Shown: positions 35,364 to 44,923, numbered from the stretch's first letter. The stretch: DNA of 62,891 bases from Corynebacterium sp. HMSC078H07 (GCF_001812805.1 NZ_KV810476.1:1-62891), one strand, 5' to 3'. Numbers and translations: made by a program. The notes: a model not told the origin generated them from the letters alone.

Positions 35364-35460
35364 GCAGGATTCCGCGTGGCGTCCATCCTCTGAACTCCCC
35401 CAGGGCAGGAATGCAGCAAGGGTCAGGAGGCTCTGGCGGGTGCGCGGGGTCCCCTTTTTT
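35364..35460 (+). ncRNA. ffs: Signal recognition particle RNA (4.5S type)
   Basis: The conserved helix-8 apex is visible: CCCCCAGGGCAGGAATGC, then AGCAAGGGT, and the returning strand GGCTCTGGCGGGTGCGCGGGG, closing against GAACTCCCC. It ends in CCCCTTTTTT, a built-in terminator. It binds Ffh and targets membrane proteins to the translocon. Lying just upstream of aspT and dnaX fits the corynebacterial arrangement I recall. The 5' end is inferred from the promoter. Confidence 0.85.
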
Positions 35461-35541
35461 ATGTGGCCTTGCACACGGGGGAAGCGTGCGGCAGTTACTA
35501 TAGGTGCCATCTGTCCGCCACATGTCCCGGAAGGAAGAGGG

Positions 35542-36813
35542 ATGTCGCTTTCCAATCTCGACGCATCCGAGCTCAAGGAGCTTGCTGCTGAAGTACGCAA
35601 GGATTACGAGGCACTCAAGGCCGAGGGTCTCAACCTCGATTTGACCCGCGGTAAGCCGTCCAAGGCACAGCTGGACCTGTCCAACGATTTGCTGGTGCTG
35701 CCAGGTCGTGGCCACTACACCGACGCTGCTGGCAATGACCTGCGCAACTACGGCAACCAGAAGGGCATCAAGGAGCTGCGTGACCTCTGGGGTGAGCTCA
35801 CCAATATGGATCCGGAACTGCTTGTTGCTGCGGATTCTTCCTCGCTCAACATCATGTATGACCTGATCCACCTGTCCTACACGTTTGGCAACAACAGCTC
35901 TGAGCAGCCGTGGAGCAAGGAAGAGACCATCAAGTGGATCTGCCCGACTCCGGGGTATGACCGCCATTTCACCATTACGGAGTCCTTTGGTTTTGAGCTT
36001 CTGTCGGTGCCGATGGAGGAGGACGGCCCGGATATTGACGCCGTTGAAGAGCTGGCGAAGGACCCACAGGTCAAGGGCATGTGGGTTGTTCCGATGTTCT
36101 CCAACCCAACGGGTGCTGTTATCTCCGAGGAAAAGACCCGCCGCCTCGCTGCGATGGAGACGGGTGCATCAGACTTCCGCATCGTGTGGGACAACGCCTA
36201 CGCCGTGCACACTCTCACCGAGGACTTCCCAGAGGTTCTGCCGATTCTGGAGATTGCGGAGCAGGAAGGAAACCCGGACCGCTTCTGGGCCATGTCCTCT
36301 TCGTCGAAGATCACCTTCGCCGGTTCTGGCGTGAGCTTCTTCGGCTCCTCCGAGGACAACCTTGAGTGGTACCTCGAGCACGCAGGTATTCGCGGCATTG
36401 GCCCGAACAAGATCAACCAGCTGGCGCACTACGAGTACTTTGGCTCCGCCGAGGGCGTGCGTGCGGTGATGCGCCGTCACGCTGCACTGTTGGCACCGAA
36501 GTTTGAGTCCGTACTGCGCATCCTGGATAAGAACCTCACCCACCATGAGATCGCAGACTGGACCCACCCCAAGGGCGGCTACTTCATCTCCCTCAACGTG
36601 ATGGAGGGCACCGCGACCCGCGTGTGGGAGCTGGCCCGTGACGCCGGCATTCTCCTGACCCAGGCAGGCTCCGCCTTCCCCTATGGTGAGGATGCCAAGG
36701 ACCACAACATCCGCCTTGCCCCGTCCCTGCCGCCGCAGGAAGAGGTAGAGGCCGCGATGGATGGCGTGGCTACCTGTGTCCTGCTTGCTGCCGTGGAGAA
36801 GCTGGGGGCATAA
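35542..36813 (+). CDS. aspT: Aspartate aminotransferase (corynebacterial AspT type)
   Basis: 423 residues, PLP fold type I. The PLP lysine lies in SSSSKITFAGSGVSFFG, and YTDAAGNDLRNYGNQKGIKE and MFSNPTGAVIS match the AspT subgroup. It moves amino groups between aspartate and 2-oxoglutarate and supplies aspartate to the lysC-asd pathway. ATG 35542 with AAGGAAGAGG upstream is chosen; a longer frame would run into the SRP RNA gene. Confidence 0.9.
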   Translation: MSLSNLDASELKELAAEVRKDYEALKAEGLNLDLTRGKPSKAQLDLSNDLLVLPGRGHYTDAAGNDLRNYGNQKGIKELRDLWGELTNMDPELLVAADSSSLNIMYDLIHLSYTFGNNSSEQPWSKEETIKWICPTPGYDRHFTITESFGFELLSVPMEEDGPDIDAVEELAKDPQVKGMWVVPMFSNPTGAVISEEKTRRLAAMETGASDFRIVWDNAYAVHTLTEDFPEVLPILEIAEQEGNPDRFWAMSSSSKITFAGSGVSFFGSSEDNLEWYLEHAGIRGIGPNKINQLAHYEYFGSAEGVRAVMRRHAALLAPKFESVLRILDKNLTHHEIADWTHPKGGYFISLNVMEGTATRVWELARDAGILLTQAGSAFPYGEDAKDHNIRLAPSLPPQEEVEAAMDGVATCVLLAAVEKLGA

Positions 36814-37378
36814 GGCCATCAACGCTGACGAGACGGCCTATTGGCTCGATGACGTCATTCCGGTTGACCTCGAATTCAAAAACATTGAGGGACACCGTGT
36901 GGGCTTAGCCGTGCTTGACGACGATCAATCGCTCGCCGTCACCTGCGACTTCGCCGACGTGGATACGGGGTTGGCCCACGCGGAGCAGGGTATCGATGTG
37001 CGCTGTGAGCTTCTCGCAGTTGCTCGCATCGGCCAAGCGGAGGTGGCTGCCGCCGTGAGTGCCGCGTCCAGCCTCCTGACAAAAGCCGCCGGTGTGCTGC
37101 CGGCGCAGCCGGGCCTCCTGTTACCGAATCTCTTTGGTGAGAACGATGAGCGCTTCGCGCACCTGTCTGTGCGCCACGGCATGCTCATCGCTCCTTACCT
37201 GTGGGGCGGGCAGACCCCACAAGTCGCGGAGGACAAGCGCCTGACGTTGGTGTGTCAGCTGCTCATGCTGACTGATGCCGAATATGCCTTCGCGGTTGAT
37301 GAAGGTGTACCGGCCCTGCAGCATGCAGTGGCGGAGCAGGGCATCGATCTGTTGGACTGGAAGCGCTCAGAGAGCTGA
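36761..37378 (+). CDS. Suppressor-of-fused (SUFU)-domain protein
   Basis: About 195-205 residues. The C-terminus TLVCQLLMLTDAEYAFAVDE, ending GIDLLDWKR, is typical of bacterial SUFU-domain proteins; the start GHKAINADETAYWL is less conserved. Function in bacteria is unclear, with some relatives acting as immunity-like proteins. The start is uncertain: ATG 36761 has GAGG upstream but overlaps aspT by 53 bases; GTG 36776 and TTG 36785 are alternatives. It lies between aspT and dnaX. Confidence 0.65.
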   Translation: MAWLPVSCLLPWRSWGHKAINADETAYWLDDVIPVDLEFKNIEGHRVGLAVLDDDQSLAVTCDFADVDTGLAHAEQGIDVRCELLAVARIGQAEVAAAVSAASSLLTKAAGVLPAQPGLLLPNLFGENDERFAHLSVRHGMLIAPYLWGGQTPQVAEDKRLTLVCQLLMLTDAEYAFAVDEGVPALQHAVAEQGIDLLDWKRSES

Positions 37379-37435
37379 ATCATCGCCTCCACTCGTGGGT
37401 CTTCCATGCGTGATCCGCGTGTCCGGGCAAGGCGC

Positions 37436-37441
37436 TAGACT
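37436..37441 (+). promoter_or_regulatory. -10 box of dnaX, probably leaderless
   Basis: TAGACT ends 8 bases before the GTG start, identical to the gluQ box, with no ribosome site between. Confidence 0.45.
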
Positions 37442-37449
37442 GACTAACC

Positions 37450-39975
37450 GTGGCTCTTTACCGGAAATATCGTCCAGCAACGTTCGCGGAAGTGGTAGGC
37501 CAAGAGCAGGTCACCACGCCGTTGTCCGCCGCCCTCGACGCGGGGCGCATTAACCATGCGTACCTCTTTTCCGGCCCGCGTGGCTGCGGAAAGACCTCGT
37601 CGGCGCGCATCATGGCCCGTTCACTCAACTGCGAGCAGGGCCCCACATCCACTCCGTGTGGCGTGTGCGATTCCTGTGTTTCCCTAGCCCCTGGCGGCCC
37701 CGGCAACCTGGACGTGACAGAGCTTGACGCGGCCTCCCACAATGGTGTGGAGGATATGCGTGAACTGCGCGATCGCGCCTACTATGCACCAGCCGAATCG
37801 CGCTATCGCATCTTCATCATCGATGAGGCGCACATGATTTCCGCCTCCGGCGCCAATGCCTTGCTGAAGGTGGTTGAGGAACCGCCGGAGCATGTTATCT
37901 TCATCTTCGCCACGACGGAGCCGGAAAAGATTATCGGCACCATCCGTTCGCGTACCCACCACTATCCTTTCCGCCTGCTGACTCCGCCGGCTATGAAGGG
38001 CCTGTTGGAACGTACCGTAGCTTCAGAAAATGTCCACGTGGATGACACCGTCTACCCTATGGTGATCCAGGCTGGTGGCGGTTCTCCGCGTGATACCTTG
38101 TCCATTTTGGATCAGCTCCTTGCGGGTGCGGGCCCCGATGGCCTGACCTACGACGTCGCACGTCCGCTACTCGGCGTGACGGACCTTGGCTTGCTCGATA
38201 ACACCGTGGAAGCCTTGGCCAACCAGGACAAGGCCGGGTTGTTCAGGTTGGTCGATGATGTCATTGAAGCCGGCCACGAGCCGCGCCGCTTCGCCATTGA
38301 CCTGCTCGATCGCCTGCGTGACCTCATGATCATCCAGGCCGTGCCTTCCGCCTTGGAGGAGGGGCTCGTGTCCGCGCCGACCGACCGCGGGGAGATCCTC
38401 ACTGCCCAAGCGCAACGTTTCTCCGGCCCGCAGTTGGCCTACTTGGCAGAGACCGTTAATGAACGCGTGTCCTCACTGCGCGGAGCTACCTCTCCGCGCT
38501 TGCTTCTGGAGATTCTCTGTGCCCACCTCATCGTGGGCACAGCACCCGCCGCCGCTGCCGGTCAGGTTCCTGCAGCCACGCAACCAGCTTTGGGCGCATC
38601 CTCCGGTGCCCCCGCTACTGGTGGCCAGTCCGGAGCTCAGGGCCAAGGCCCGGGCGCTGCAGCGACCCAGCGCCCGCAGTCTGCAGTATCCAGTGCCCAG
38701 GACCCCGCCGCCGCTGCTGCCGCCATCATTGCGCAGCGCCGCAGCCGCCAGGCAGCGAAGCAGAACGCTCAGCAGCAGGAACAGCAACAGCCACAGCGCG
38801 AGCAGTCGCCGCCACAGCAAGAACAGCAGCAGCCACAGCAAGGTCCCGCACAGGAGCACCAAGCACACCAGGCACCAGCTCAATCCACCCCCGAGAAGCC
38901 GCGTGCTGAGCAGCAACCGGTACAGCAGCCCGAGCGTGAGCCAGTGCAGCCTCAGCAGACGCAGCCGCAGCAAGCTCAGCAACAGGACACCGCACAGCAG
39001 GATCCAGCTAGTGACATCCGCTCTCGCTGGTCTGACCTGCGTGCCACCATTGGCCACCGCAACAAGGTCGCGGAAATTATGCTTGCTGAAGCTCGCGTCC
39101 TGGGCGTGCGCGACGACACCCTCGTCCTTGGCCACACCACGGGTGCTCTGGCAGAGCGCATCAATTCGCCGGGTACCAACGAGGTCATCGTCGCGGTCCT
39201 CAAGGAGGAGCTCAACCGCGAGCTCAAGGTGGAGTGTGTCATTGGTACTGACCCCAAGGCCCACGGCTTCACTGTGGAGAAACCCGTCCAGCGTACTCAG
39301 TGGAACCCCAACCAACCCCAGCGTGAGGCTTCCGAGCCTGAAGAGGAGGCAGAGAGTTCGGAGACGCCTAGCTCCACCGAAACCTCTGATTCTGGCCAAG
39401 CGGAAGCGAGTGAGCAGCCGGCCACCACTGACACGTGGGGCGCACCGCGCCGCATCGGGGGACAGGAACCGTCGTCGTCTGACACGGCGGAGCAAACCCA
39501 GCCGACGCCGCGGCAGCAAGAGCCGACACCGCAGCGACAGGAGACACCTCAGCGCGGTGCGACAGTGCCCCCAAAGAGGGAGGCCCGTGGCAGCCAATGG
39601 CGAACACGCATTGCTCAAGCGAGTCAGGTAGCAGCCCAACGCGATGAGGAGTTTGCCAAGGTTCCGCAGTTCGGAAACGGTGTTCCGTTGCCGCCGGAGC
39701 CAGGTCCGGATGAGGGTGAGTACGAGGCGCCACCGGAGGAATACGCGCCGCCGGCGGGAGCGGATGGAGCGCCGGAAAGTGCAGGGCACAGGCCTGAAAC
39801 GCCGTCGCAGCAAGCTCCGCAGCAGGCTCCTGAACCGCAGCCGGAGTACTCGCGCGCTGACGAGGAACGCGACATGATGGAAGCCGCGCAAAACGCCGGC
39901 GAGATGGATCATCGCAACGCCACGGAAGTTGCCATGGAGCTTCTCGCACAAGAGCTAGGGGCGCGGCGACTATAG
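37450..39975 (+). CDS. dnaX: DNA polymerase III gamma/tau subunit
   Basis: 841 residues. The AAA+ clamp-loader domain has Walker A GPRGCGKT (42-49), a four-Cys zinc module (61, 70, 73, 76), Walker B IIDEAH (123-128) and the arginine-finger region IRSRTHHYPF. After ~370 comes a long Ala/Gln/Pro-rich linker with many QQ runs (to ~520), a polymerase-binding-type domain (IRSRWSDLRATIGHRNKVAE) and another disordered acidic/Pro stretch ending in a short helix. It loads the sliding clamp at replication forks. GTG start, no Shine-Dalgarno site. Confidence 0.95.
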   Translation: MALYRKYRPATFAEVVGQEQVTTPLSAALDAGRINHAYLFSGPRGCGKTSSARIMARSLNCEQGPTSTPCGVCDSCVSLAPGGPGNLDVTELDAASHNGVEDMRELRDRAYYAPAESRYRIFIIDEAHMISASGANALLKVVEEPPEHVIFIFATTEPEKIIGTIRSRTHHYPFRLLTPPAMKGLLERTVASENVHVDDTVYPMVIQAGGGSPRDTLSILDQLLAGAGPDGLTYDVARPLLGVTDLGLLDNTVEALANQDKAGLFRLVDDVIEAGHEPRRFAIDLLDRLRDLMIIQAVPSALEEGLVSAPTDRGEILTAQAQRFSGPQLAYLAETVNERVSSLRGATSPRLLLEILCAHLIVGTAPAAAAGQVPAATQPALGASSGAPATGGQSGAQGQGPGAAATQRPQSAVSSAQDPAAAAAAIIAQRRSRQAAKQNAQQQEQQQPQREQSPPQQEQQQPQQGPAQEHQAHQAPAQSTPEKPRAEQQPVQQPEREPVQPQQTQPQQAQQQDTAQQDPASDIRSRWSDLRATIGHRNKVAEIMLAEARVLGVRDDTLVLGHTTGALAERINSPGTNEVIVAVLKEELNRELKVECVIGTDPKAHGFTVEKPVQRTQWNPNQPQREASEPEEEAESSETPSSTETSDSGQAEASEQPATTDTWGAPRRIGGQEPSSSDTAEQTQPTPRQQEPTPQRQETPQRGATVPPKREARGSQWRTRIAQASQVAAQRDEEFAKVPQFGNGVPLPPEPGPDEGEYEAPPEEYAPPAGADGAPESAGHRPETPSQQAPQQAPEPQPEYSRADEERDMMEAAQNAGEMDHRNATEVAMELLAQELGARRL

Positions 39976-40032
39976 CGCGGCATCTGTACACTTGTCGCGT
40001 AGTGAAAATAACCGTGTGAAAGGACTTTTAGC

Positions 40033-40413
40033 ATGACTGAGAACGACCCGATGCAGCAGGCCAACGACATGAACGACATCCTGGCGCAGGCTGCCCGTGT
40101 CCAGGCTGAACTGCAGAAGGCACAGGAAGAAATCCTGGCCGCCACCGTGGAGGGCACCGCAGGTAATGGCCTGGTGAAGGTCACCATGACCGGTGGCGCT
40201 GAGCTGCAGGACATCACCATTGATAAGTCCGTGGTGGACCCAGAAGACATTGAGACTCTGCAGGACCTCATCGTGGGTGCCTTCAAGGAGGCTCACGCTG
40301 CTGCCGGCCGTCTTGCACAGGAGAAGATCGGCCCGCTGTCTCAGGGCATGGGCCAGTCCCAGCAGAACTACGATGGTCCGTCCATCCAGGATGTCTTCGG
40401 CGGCAACCAGTAA
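40033..40413 (+). CDS. ybaB: YbaB/EbfC nucleoid-associated protein
   Basis: 126 residues. A helical N-terminus (MNDILAQAARVQAELQKAQE) and the central strand TVEGTAGNGLVKVTMTGG are the YbaB signature. It forms dimers that bind DNA. The dnaX-ybaB-recR order is widely conserved. GAAAGGA precedes the ATG. Confidence 0.92.
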   Translation: MTENDPMQQANDMNDILAQAARVQAELQKAQEEILAATVEGTAGNGLVKVTMTGGAELQDITIDKSVVDPEDIETLQDLIVGAFKEAHAAAGRLAQEKIGPLSQGMGQSQQNYDGPSIQDVFGGNQ

Positions 40414-40428
40414 GTCGCGCGATACACT

Positions 40429-40477
40429 AAAAGGCCGTTGTTGCTCTCCTTTGTGGGGAGAGCAAGGCGGCCTTTTG
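40429..40477 (+). terminator. Strong hairpin between ybaB and recR
   Basis: AAAAGGCCG/CGGCCTTTT (40429-40437, 40468-40476) plus the inner TTGCTCTCC/GGAGAGCAA (40441-40449, 40457-40465) make an 18-pair stem ending in TTTTG. It would end or reduce transcription before recR. Confidence 0.8.
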
Positions 40478-40528
40478 TGTACCCGTGCCCACTCTGGGTT
40501 CGGGATTATGAAGTAAGGGGAGCATCGC

Positions 40529-41185
40529 GTGTTTGAAGGACCACTGCAGGATCTCATTGATGAGTTCTCGCGCCTGCCCGGAATCGGGCCGAAATCAGCA
40601 CAGCGCATCGCTTTCCACGTGCTGCATCAGGATCCGGAGGACATCGACCGGCTGCAGAAAGCCCTCGGCGCTGTGCGCGATGGCGTGACCTTCTGCCGAA
40701 TCTGCTGCAATATTTCCCGCGAAGAAGTGTGCCGCATCTGTATCAACTCACAACGCGATGCTTCCACCATCTGTGTGGTGGAAGAACCGAAGGACATTCA
40801 GGTTATCGAGCGCACTGGCGAGTATGAGGGTCGCTATCACGTGCTCGGCGGTGCGCTGGACCCGCTGGCGAATGTGGGGCCGAAGGACCTCAATATCTCG
40901 CAGTTGCTGCAGCGCCTCGGCGGCGTGCTGCCGGACCGCGAGCTTGCGGATTCCACTCCGGAAGAGCCGCTGTACGACGACACCCCGGAAATCACCGAGG
41001 TCATCCTCGCTACTGACCCGAACACTGAGGGCGAGGCTACTGCCGCTTATCTCGTTCGCCTTCTCCGGGATTTCCCCGGGCTGAAGATCACGCGATTGGC
41101 TTCAGGTATGCCGTTGGGAGGCGACCTCGAGTTCGTTGATGAGCTGACGCTTTCGCGTGCTTTGAGCGGCCGCCTAACGGTTTAG
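40529..41185 (+). CDS. recR: Recombination protein RecR
   Basis: 218 residues. Helix-hairpin-helix [15 protein letters not shown], a C4 zinc finger ([17 protein letters not shown]) and a Toprim domain ([17 protein letters not shown], then [16 protein letters not shown]). It works with RecF/RecO to load RecA on gapped DNA. GTG start with AAGGGGAG upstream. A strong hairpin separates it from ybaB, so it may have its own promoter. Confidence 0.95.
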   Translation: MFEGPLQDLIDEFSRLPGIGPKSAQRIAFHVLHQDPEDIDRLQKALGAVRDGVTFCRICCNISREEVCRICINSQRDASTICVVEEPKDIQVIERTGEYEGRYHVLGGALDPLANVGPKDLNISQLLQRLGGVLPDRELADSTPEEPLYDDTPEITEVILATDPNTEGEATAAYLVRLLRDFPGLKITRLASGMPLGGDLEFVDELTLSRALSGRLTV

Positions 41186-41961
41186 CGCTGCGAGCGCGGC
41201 GGCTCGGAGGCGTTGAAGCGCTCGGTGCGCAGGCGCTCGATGGCGGGGATGTCGAGCGGTACGAGCTCACTGAGGGCAACGCCCATGGCTTTGGCCAGCA
41301 GGAGATCTGCCAGCTGTGGATTGCGGGCGAGTACTGGGCCGTGCATGTAGGTGGCGATGACGCTGCCCTGAACGGCGCCCTCGGCGGCGCGCTGGGCAGT
41401 AGTGTCGGACAAGTCGTAGGTGGCAGCGGTGTCAGCATTGCCGGTGCCGCGAGTTAGGGTGCCCAAAGGCTGGGCGGCCGGGCCCAAGATCGTCGCGCCC
41501 ATGTGGTTCTCAAAACCGGTGAGTGGCTCGGTGAGCTCGGCGGTGATGCCCGCCTTGGTGGGCTCGGAGGCCACTTCGCCGATGGCGCGCTCGGACAGGG
41601 AGGCGGTGGTGGCGTCGAGAAGCCCCACGCCGTCCACGACGCGGCCAGATGCCCGGAAAGATTCGCCTAGCACCTGCAGACCTGCACAAATAGCCATGAT
41701 GGGGCGGCCAGCAGCAGCCGCGCGGGTAAGCCCGCCGTCAGCAATGAGGTGCTCAGCTGCGAGGATCTGCGCGGTGTCCTCACCACCGCCCAGGGTGTAG
41801 ATGTCGAGCGAATCCGGCACCGGCTCACCCAACTTGATGGGCACAATTTCTGCTTCGTAGCCGCGCATGCGGGCGCGCTGGCGCAATACGAGTGCGTTGC
41901 CATCATCGCCGTAGGTGCCCAGCACGTCCGGCAGGATGAGGCCTATCTGCAGGCTAGTCAT
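41182..41961 (-). CDS. gatD: Lipid II isoglutaminyl synthase, glutaminase subunit
   Basis: 259 residues, class I amidotransferase. The nucleophile is in [11 protein letters not shown] (Cys 92) and the catalytic His in [12 protein letters not shown] (His 207). With MurT it amidates D-Glu of the peptidoglycan stem to D-isoglutamine. Its start overlaps the murT stop by 8 bases and its stop overlaps the end of recR. Older annotations call it CobQ-like. Confidence 0.92.
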   Translation of the reverse strand: MTSLQIGLILPDVLGTYGDDGNALVLRQRARMRGYEAEIVPIKLGEPVPDSLDIYTLGGGEDTAQILAAEHLIADGGLTRAAAAGRPIMAICAGLQVLGESFRASGRVVDGVGLLDATTASLSERAIGEVASEPTKAGITAELTEPLTGFENHMGATILGPAAQPLGTLTRGTGNADTAATYDLSDTTAQRAAEGAVQGSVIATYMHGPVLARNPQLADLLLAKAMGVALSELVPLDIPAIERLRTERFNASEPPRSQR

Positions 41962-43240
41962 TGGAGTGCTCCTTTACTGCGGCGGTGAGTGCCTTCTTGA
42001 GGTCGCGGAAGGCGGTGTAGTTGGCCAGCACCTCGATGTGGCCTTCGGGGCAGGACTGAATGGCGGTGAGGGGGTCGTCGATAAGCTCATGCGAAATGTC
42101 CGCATAGACCAGGCGCACCGCGAGGTCCGTCCCGCGCTCACCGGAGGCTTTGACCGGGATGTCCTCGAAGTCCTCAAAGCGCACGTCCCACAGCCAGGAC
42201 ATATCGATGCCGTCGGCCACGTGGCCATTGGTGGCGATGACCAGGCCATCGGCGTCGCGGTCCACCATGGACAGTGCCTCCTGCCAGCCGGCCGGGTTCT
42301 TGGCCAACAGCAGGCGAATCGTGCGCTTGCCCAGCGTGATGGTGGAGTAGCGCCCGGCCACATCATCCACGCCCTCAGCGGCGGCGATGGCCTTCTGGCG
42401 GTCGACGCCGAAGGCTTCCACCGCAGCAGCGACGGCTTGGGCGGCGTTTCCACGGTTGGCACGGCCGGGGAGGGAAAGGCGCAGCTTATCGACACCCCCC
42501 GGGCTCACCAAACCCTCCTCCGTCACGGCCCAGGTGGGGGTGGGGCGGCGGAACGCGCGGCCGTCGGCAAGCGGCTTGACCGCGTGCCAGTCCTCGCCAT
42601 CACGCACAATGTGGCCACCGGTGCGCGGGCAGGTCACGGACTCGCCCATCCAGCCAGCACCGGCGGAGACCCAGATGACGTTCTTCGCGTCATAAGCCAC
42701 CGAGGTCATGAGGACGTCATCGCAGTTTGCGATGACGAGCATGTCCGGGTGAGCCTCCACCGCACCGCGCAGGGCGCGCTCAATCTTGTTGATTTCGCCC
42801 ACGCGGTCCAGCTGGTCGCGGGAGAGGTTGAGCAAGACCAGCGCGGTGGGGTCGAGGTTATCGGCGACGTGAGGGACATGGAGTTCGTCAACCTCAAGGA
42901 CGAGGTGGGAGGCTTCCTTTCCCGCAAGAAGCGCGGAGATAATGCCGGCGTCCATGTTGTCGCCGCCGTCGTTGGTCGCCACGCTGTGCTCAGTGCGCAC
43001 GGCCGCTGCCAACATGCGGGTCGTGGTGGATTTACCGTTCGTGCCGGTCACCAGGACGGCCGGGCGCTTCTTGGCCAGGTTCTGCATGATGGTGGGGTCG
43101 ATGGCACCTGCGATGAGGCCGCCAATCATTCCGCCGGCGCCGCGGCCAGTGGCGCGCGAGGCGGTGGTGGCCAGCGAGGCGGCAGTCGTAGCCACCGCGG
43201 TACGCGCCGAGCTCAGCGCGTTTCGGAAGTTAAAATTCAT
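41954..43240 (-). CDS. murT: Lipid II isoglutaminyl synthase, Mur-ligase subunit
   Basis: 428 residues. Mur-ligase ATP loop VTGTNGKSTTTRM (~65-75), central ligase domain and the C-terminal MurT domain. Family members usually carry a four-Cys zinc ribbon in the central domain (CPxCG...CxxCG). Here the first pair reads TCPRTGG (Cys 204, Thr 207) and the second is replaced by DGRAFRRPTP, so the metal site is gone. It activates the D-Glu carboxylate of lipid II for GatD. A TACCCT box lies 7 bases before the ATG, with no ribosome site. Confidence 0.92.
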   Translation of the reverse strand: MNFNFRNALSSARTAVATTAASLATTASRATGRGAGGMIGGLIAGAIDPTIMQNLAKKRPAVLVTGTNGKSTTTRMLAAAVRTEHSVATNDGGDNMDAGIISALLAGKEASHLVLEVDELHVPHVADNLDPTALVLLNLSRDQLDRVGEINKIERALRGAVEAHPDMLVIANCDDVLMTSVAYDAKNVIWVSAGAGWMGESVTCPRTGGHIVRDGEDWHAVKPLADGRAFRRPTPTWAVTEEGLVSPGGVDKLRLSLPGRANRGNAAQAVAAAVEAFGVDRQKAIAAAEGVDDVAGRYSTITLGKRTIRLLLAKNPAGWQEALSMVDRDADGLVIATNGHVADGIDMSWLWDVRFEDFEDIPVKASGERGTDLAVRLVYADISHELIDDPLTAIQSCPEGHIEVLANYTAFRDLKKALTAAVKEHSND

Positions 43241-43247
43241 GTTCCCC

Positions 43248-43253
43248 AGGGTA
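43248..43253 (-). promoter_or_regulatory. -10 box of murT-gatD, probably leaderless
   Basis: Minus-strand TACCCT, 7 bases before the murT ATG. Confidence 0.35.
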
Positions 43254-43263
43254 GTCGGGGAGG

Positions 43264-44874
43264 CTAGTTATCTGTGGTGCGGGAGCGGTTGTGTCCCGAG
43301 TTTTGCTGGTTCTGCTGGTGCTGGTTGCCGTTGCCGCGCCGACCGCGTCCACCGCGGCGCCGGCGCCGACGTCCGTTGTTGTTACTGCCCTTGTTGGAGC
43401 CGCCCTTGGCGTTGTTCTTATTCGGGGATCCGTTGTTGCCGGAATCGTCCTGTGTGTTCTTGTGGTTCTGGCCCTGGTTGGCGTTGTTCTTTGAGCCTTG
43501 ACCGTGGTGGGAGGATTTCCGGCGAGAGCGGCGGCGATTCTTGTTGTGGGAGGAGCGGTTGCGGTTGTTCTGCCCGCCAGAGCCACCGCCATGGTTGCCG
43601 TGATTCCCACCGTTACCTGCGCTGGAGCCGCTGGTCTTGTCTGTTTCTTCTGGTCCCTGAGCGTCCTCAATGCGCTCAAGCGCAGCGAGGAAAGCAGTAT
43701 CGGACATCAGCGGGATGTCCTTGCGGTGAGCGTGCATAGGCTTGCCCACGAGATCCGTGGTGATATTGCAGACCACCAGGGAGGTTTCCCGCGTGAGCTT
43801 TTCAGAGTAGTTAAGCTCCTCACGGGTAAGTGCCGCGATGATGGTGTCGGGGTCCTCGGTGATTTCTGGAGCAACCACGATTTCCATGCCGCGGATGAGC
43901 TCTTTGCCCGGAACGTATGGGCCGGGGTTGTGGTGCTGGCGGGGAGCCTCGGCGGCATCGACACGTACATGAGAGCGCTGCAGTCCGAAGCGGTCTGCGC
44001 GCAGGTCCTCCGGGGAGGCTGTGCTCAGCGTACCTTCACGCTGGGCGCGGTAGAGCTCTACGAGGAGGCGGGTGGCCTCACGGGAGGTGTCCTTTTCCGT
44101 GCGTTGGGCACGCTCGACGGTGGCCTTGGGGGAAGGTGCGTCGAGGCCCGTATCGCGGGCGACGGCGGCGAGGCGAATGTCGGTGCCCCACACGCCCTGG
44201 CGGCGGGCGGTGGCAAGCGTATCGATAATGCTGACCGGGGCCGGCACGTGGCCTACCTTGACGCGACGGCGACGTCCTTTGTTGTTGCGGTTCCGATTGC
44301 GTGCGCGGTTCTGGCGGGCAGCCGCGGTCATGGCGCGGCGAGCCTCTGCCACGATGAATCCCCAGGTGTAGGTGGTGTCGTGGACGATGAGTGTGCGGCC
44401 ATCGATGAGCCTGTCCAGCGGCTTGAGCAAGGAGGAAAAGGCTTGGCCAGCCTTGATCTCCTCCGGGCTTAGGCCATGCAGGTGACGCGGGCCTGGGTCA
44501 CCATCGGGGTTGATGACGGCGTGAAATTCTTGGCCGACGTCTCCTGAGTCATTCAGCGTTAGCGCATCGACGGTGAGCAAGCGGCCCGTCGAGGGATGAA
44601 TGCCGGTGGTCTGGATGGTGAGCGCCACGTAGGGGAACGCCGCGAGGGCTTCCTCGCGCGCGGTGTCCCTAGCATGCTTGGAATCAGTGTGTTTGGAATT
44701 CCGCGTGTTCTGGGAGTTGTTTGCCCCGCTGGTGTCCTTTGGGGACGAGGACGTGTCGGTGGTGGCGGGGCGTGGGCCGGGCTTGGGGGCGCCTGTGCTT
44801 GGCGACGTCACAGCTGCTTCTGCCTCAGCGCTGTGTTGCGCTGTGGGCTCGGTGGGGCTGGGTGTCGTCGTCAT
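43264..44874 (-). CDS. DnaQ-fold (DEDDh exonuclease-like) protein, apparently inactive, with Arg/Asn/Gly tail
   Basis: 536 residues. A Thr/Ser/Pro-rich N-terminus (1-75) precedes a DnaQ-like domain. Motif I, normally DxETTG, reads LTIQTTG (Thr 86, Gln 88). Motif II, normally HNxxFD, reads HDTTYT (165-170). The metal-binding acidic residues of both are therefore lost. Basic inserts (RQNRARNRNRNN and KGRRRR) interrupt the fold. A central domain (~300-425) is followed by a ~110-residue tail of Asn, Gly, Arg, Lys and His with RGG-like runs. The position between leuA and murT matches the gene annotated dnaQ in glutamicum. I infer a nucleic-acid-binding protein and not a proofreading nuclease. TAAACT lies 7 bases before the ATG. 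Confidence 0.8.
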   Translation of the reverse strand: MTTTPSPTEPTAQHSAEAEAAVTSPSTGAPKPGPRPATTDTSSSPKDTSGANNSQNTRNSKHTDSKHARDTAREEALAAFPYVALTIQTTGIHPSTGRLLTVDALTLNDSGDVGQEFHAVINPDGDPGPRHLHGLSPEEIKAGQAFSSLLKPLDRLIDGRTLIVHDTTYTWGFIVAEARRAMTAAARQNRARNRNRNNKGRRRRVKVGHVPAPVSIIDTLATARRQGVWGTDIRLAAVARDTGLDAPSPKATVERAQRTEKDTSREATRLLVELYRAQREGTLSTASPEDLRADRFGLQRSHVRVDAAEAPRQHHNPGPYVPGKELIRGMEIVVAPEITEDPDTIIAALTREELNYSEKLTRETSLVVCNITTDLVGKPMHAHRKDIPLMSDTAFLAALERIEDAQGPEETDKTSGSSAGNGGNHGNHGGGSGGQNNRNRSSHNKNRRRSRRKSSHHGQGSKNNANQGQNHKNTQDDSGNNGSPNKNNAKGGSNKGSNNNGRRRRRRGGRGRRGNGNQHQQNQQNSGHNRSRTTDN

Positions 44875-44881
44875 TGTTCAC

Positions 44882-44887
44882 AGTTTA
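44882..44887 (-). promoter_or_regulatory. -10 box of the DnaQ-like gene, probably leaderless
   Basis: Minus-strand TAAACT, 7 bases before the ATG at 44874. Confidence 0.4.
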
Positions 44888-44923
44888 GTACCCCGCCCCG
44901 AGGAACCAGGGAAGGGCACACTC

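Noticed and set aside
41915..43267. Long plus-strand open frame opposite murT/gatD
   Set aside because: It is the antisense shadow of two well-supported genes with conserved motifs; no ribosome site and no family.
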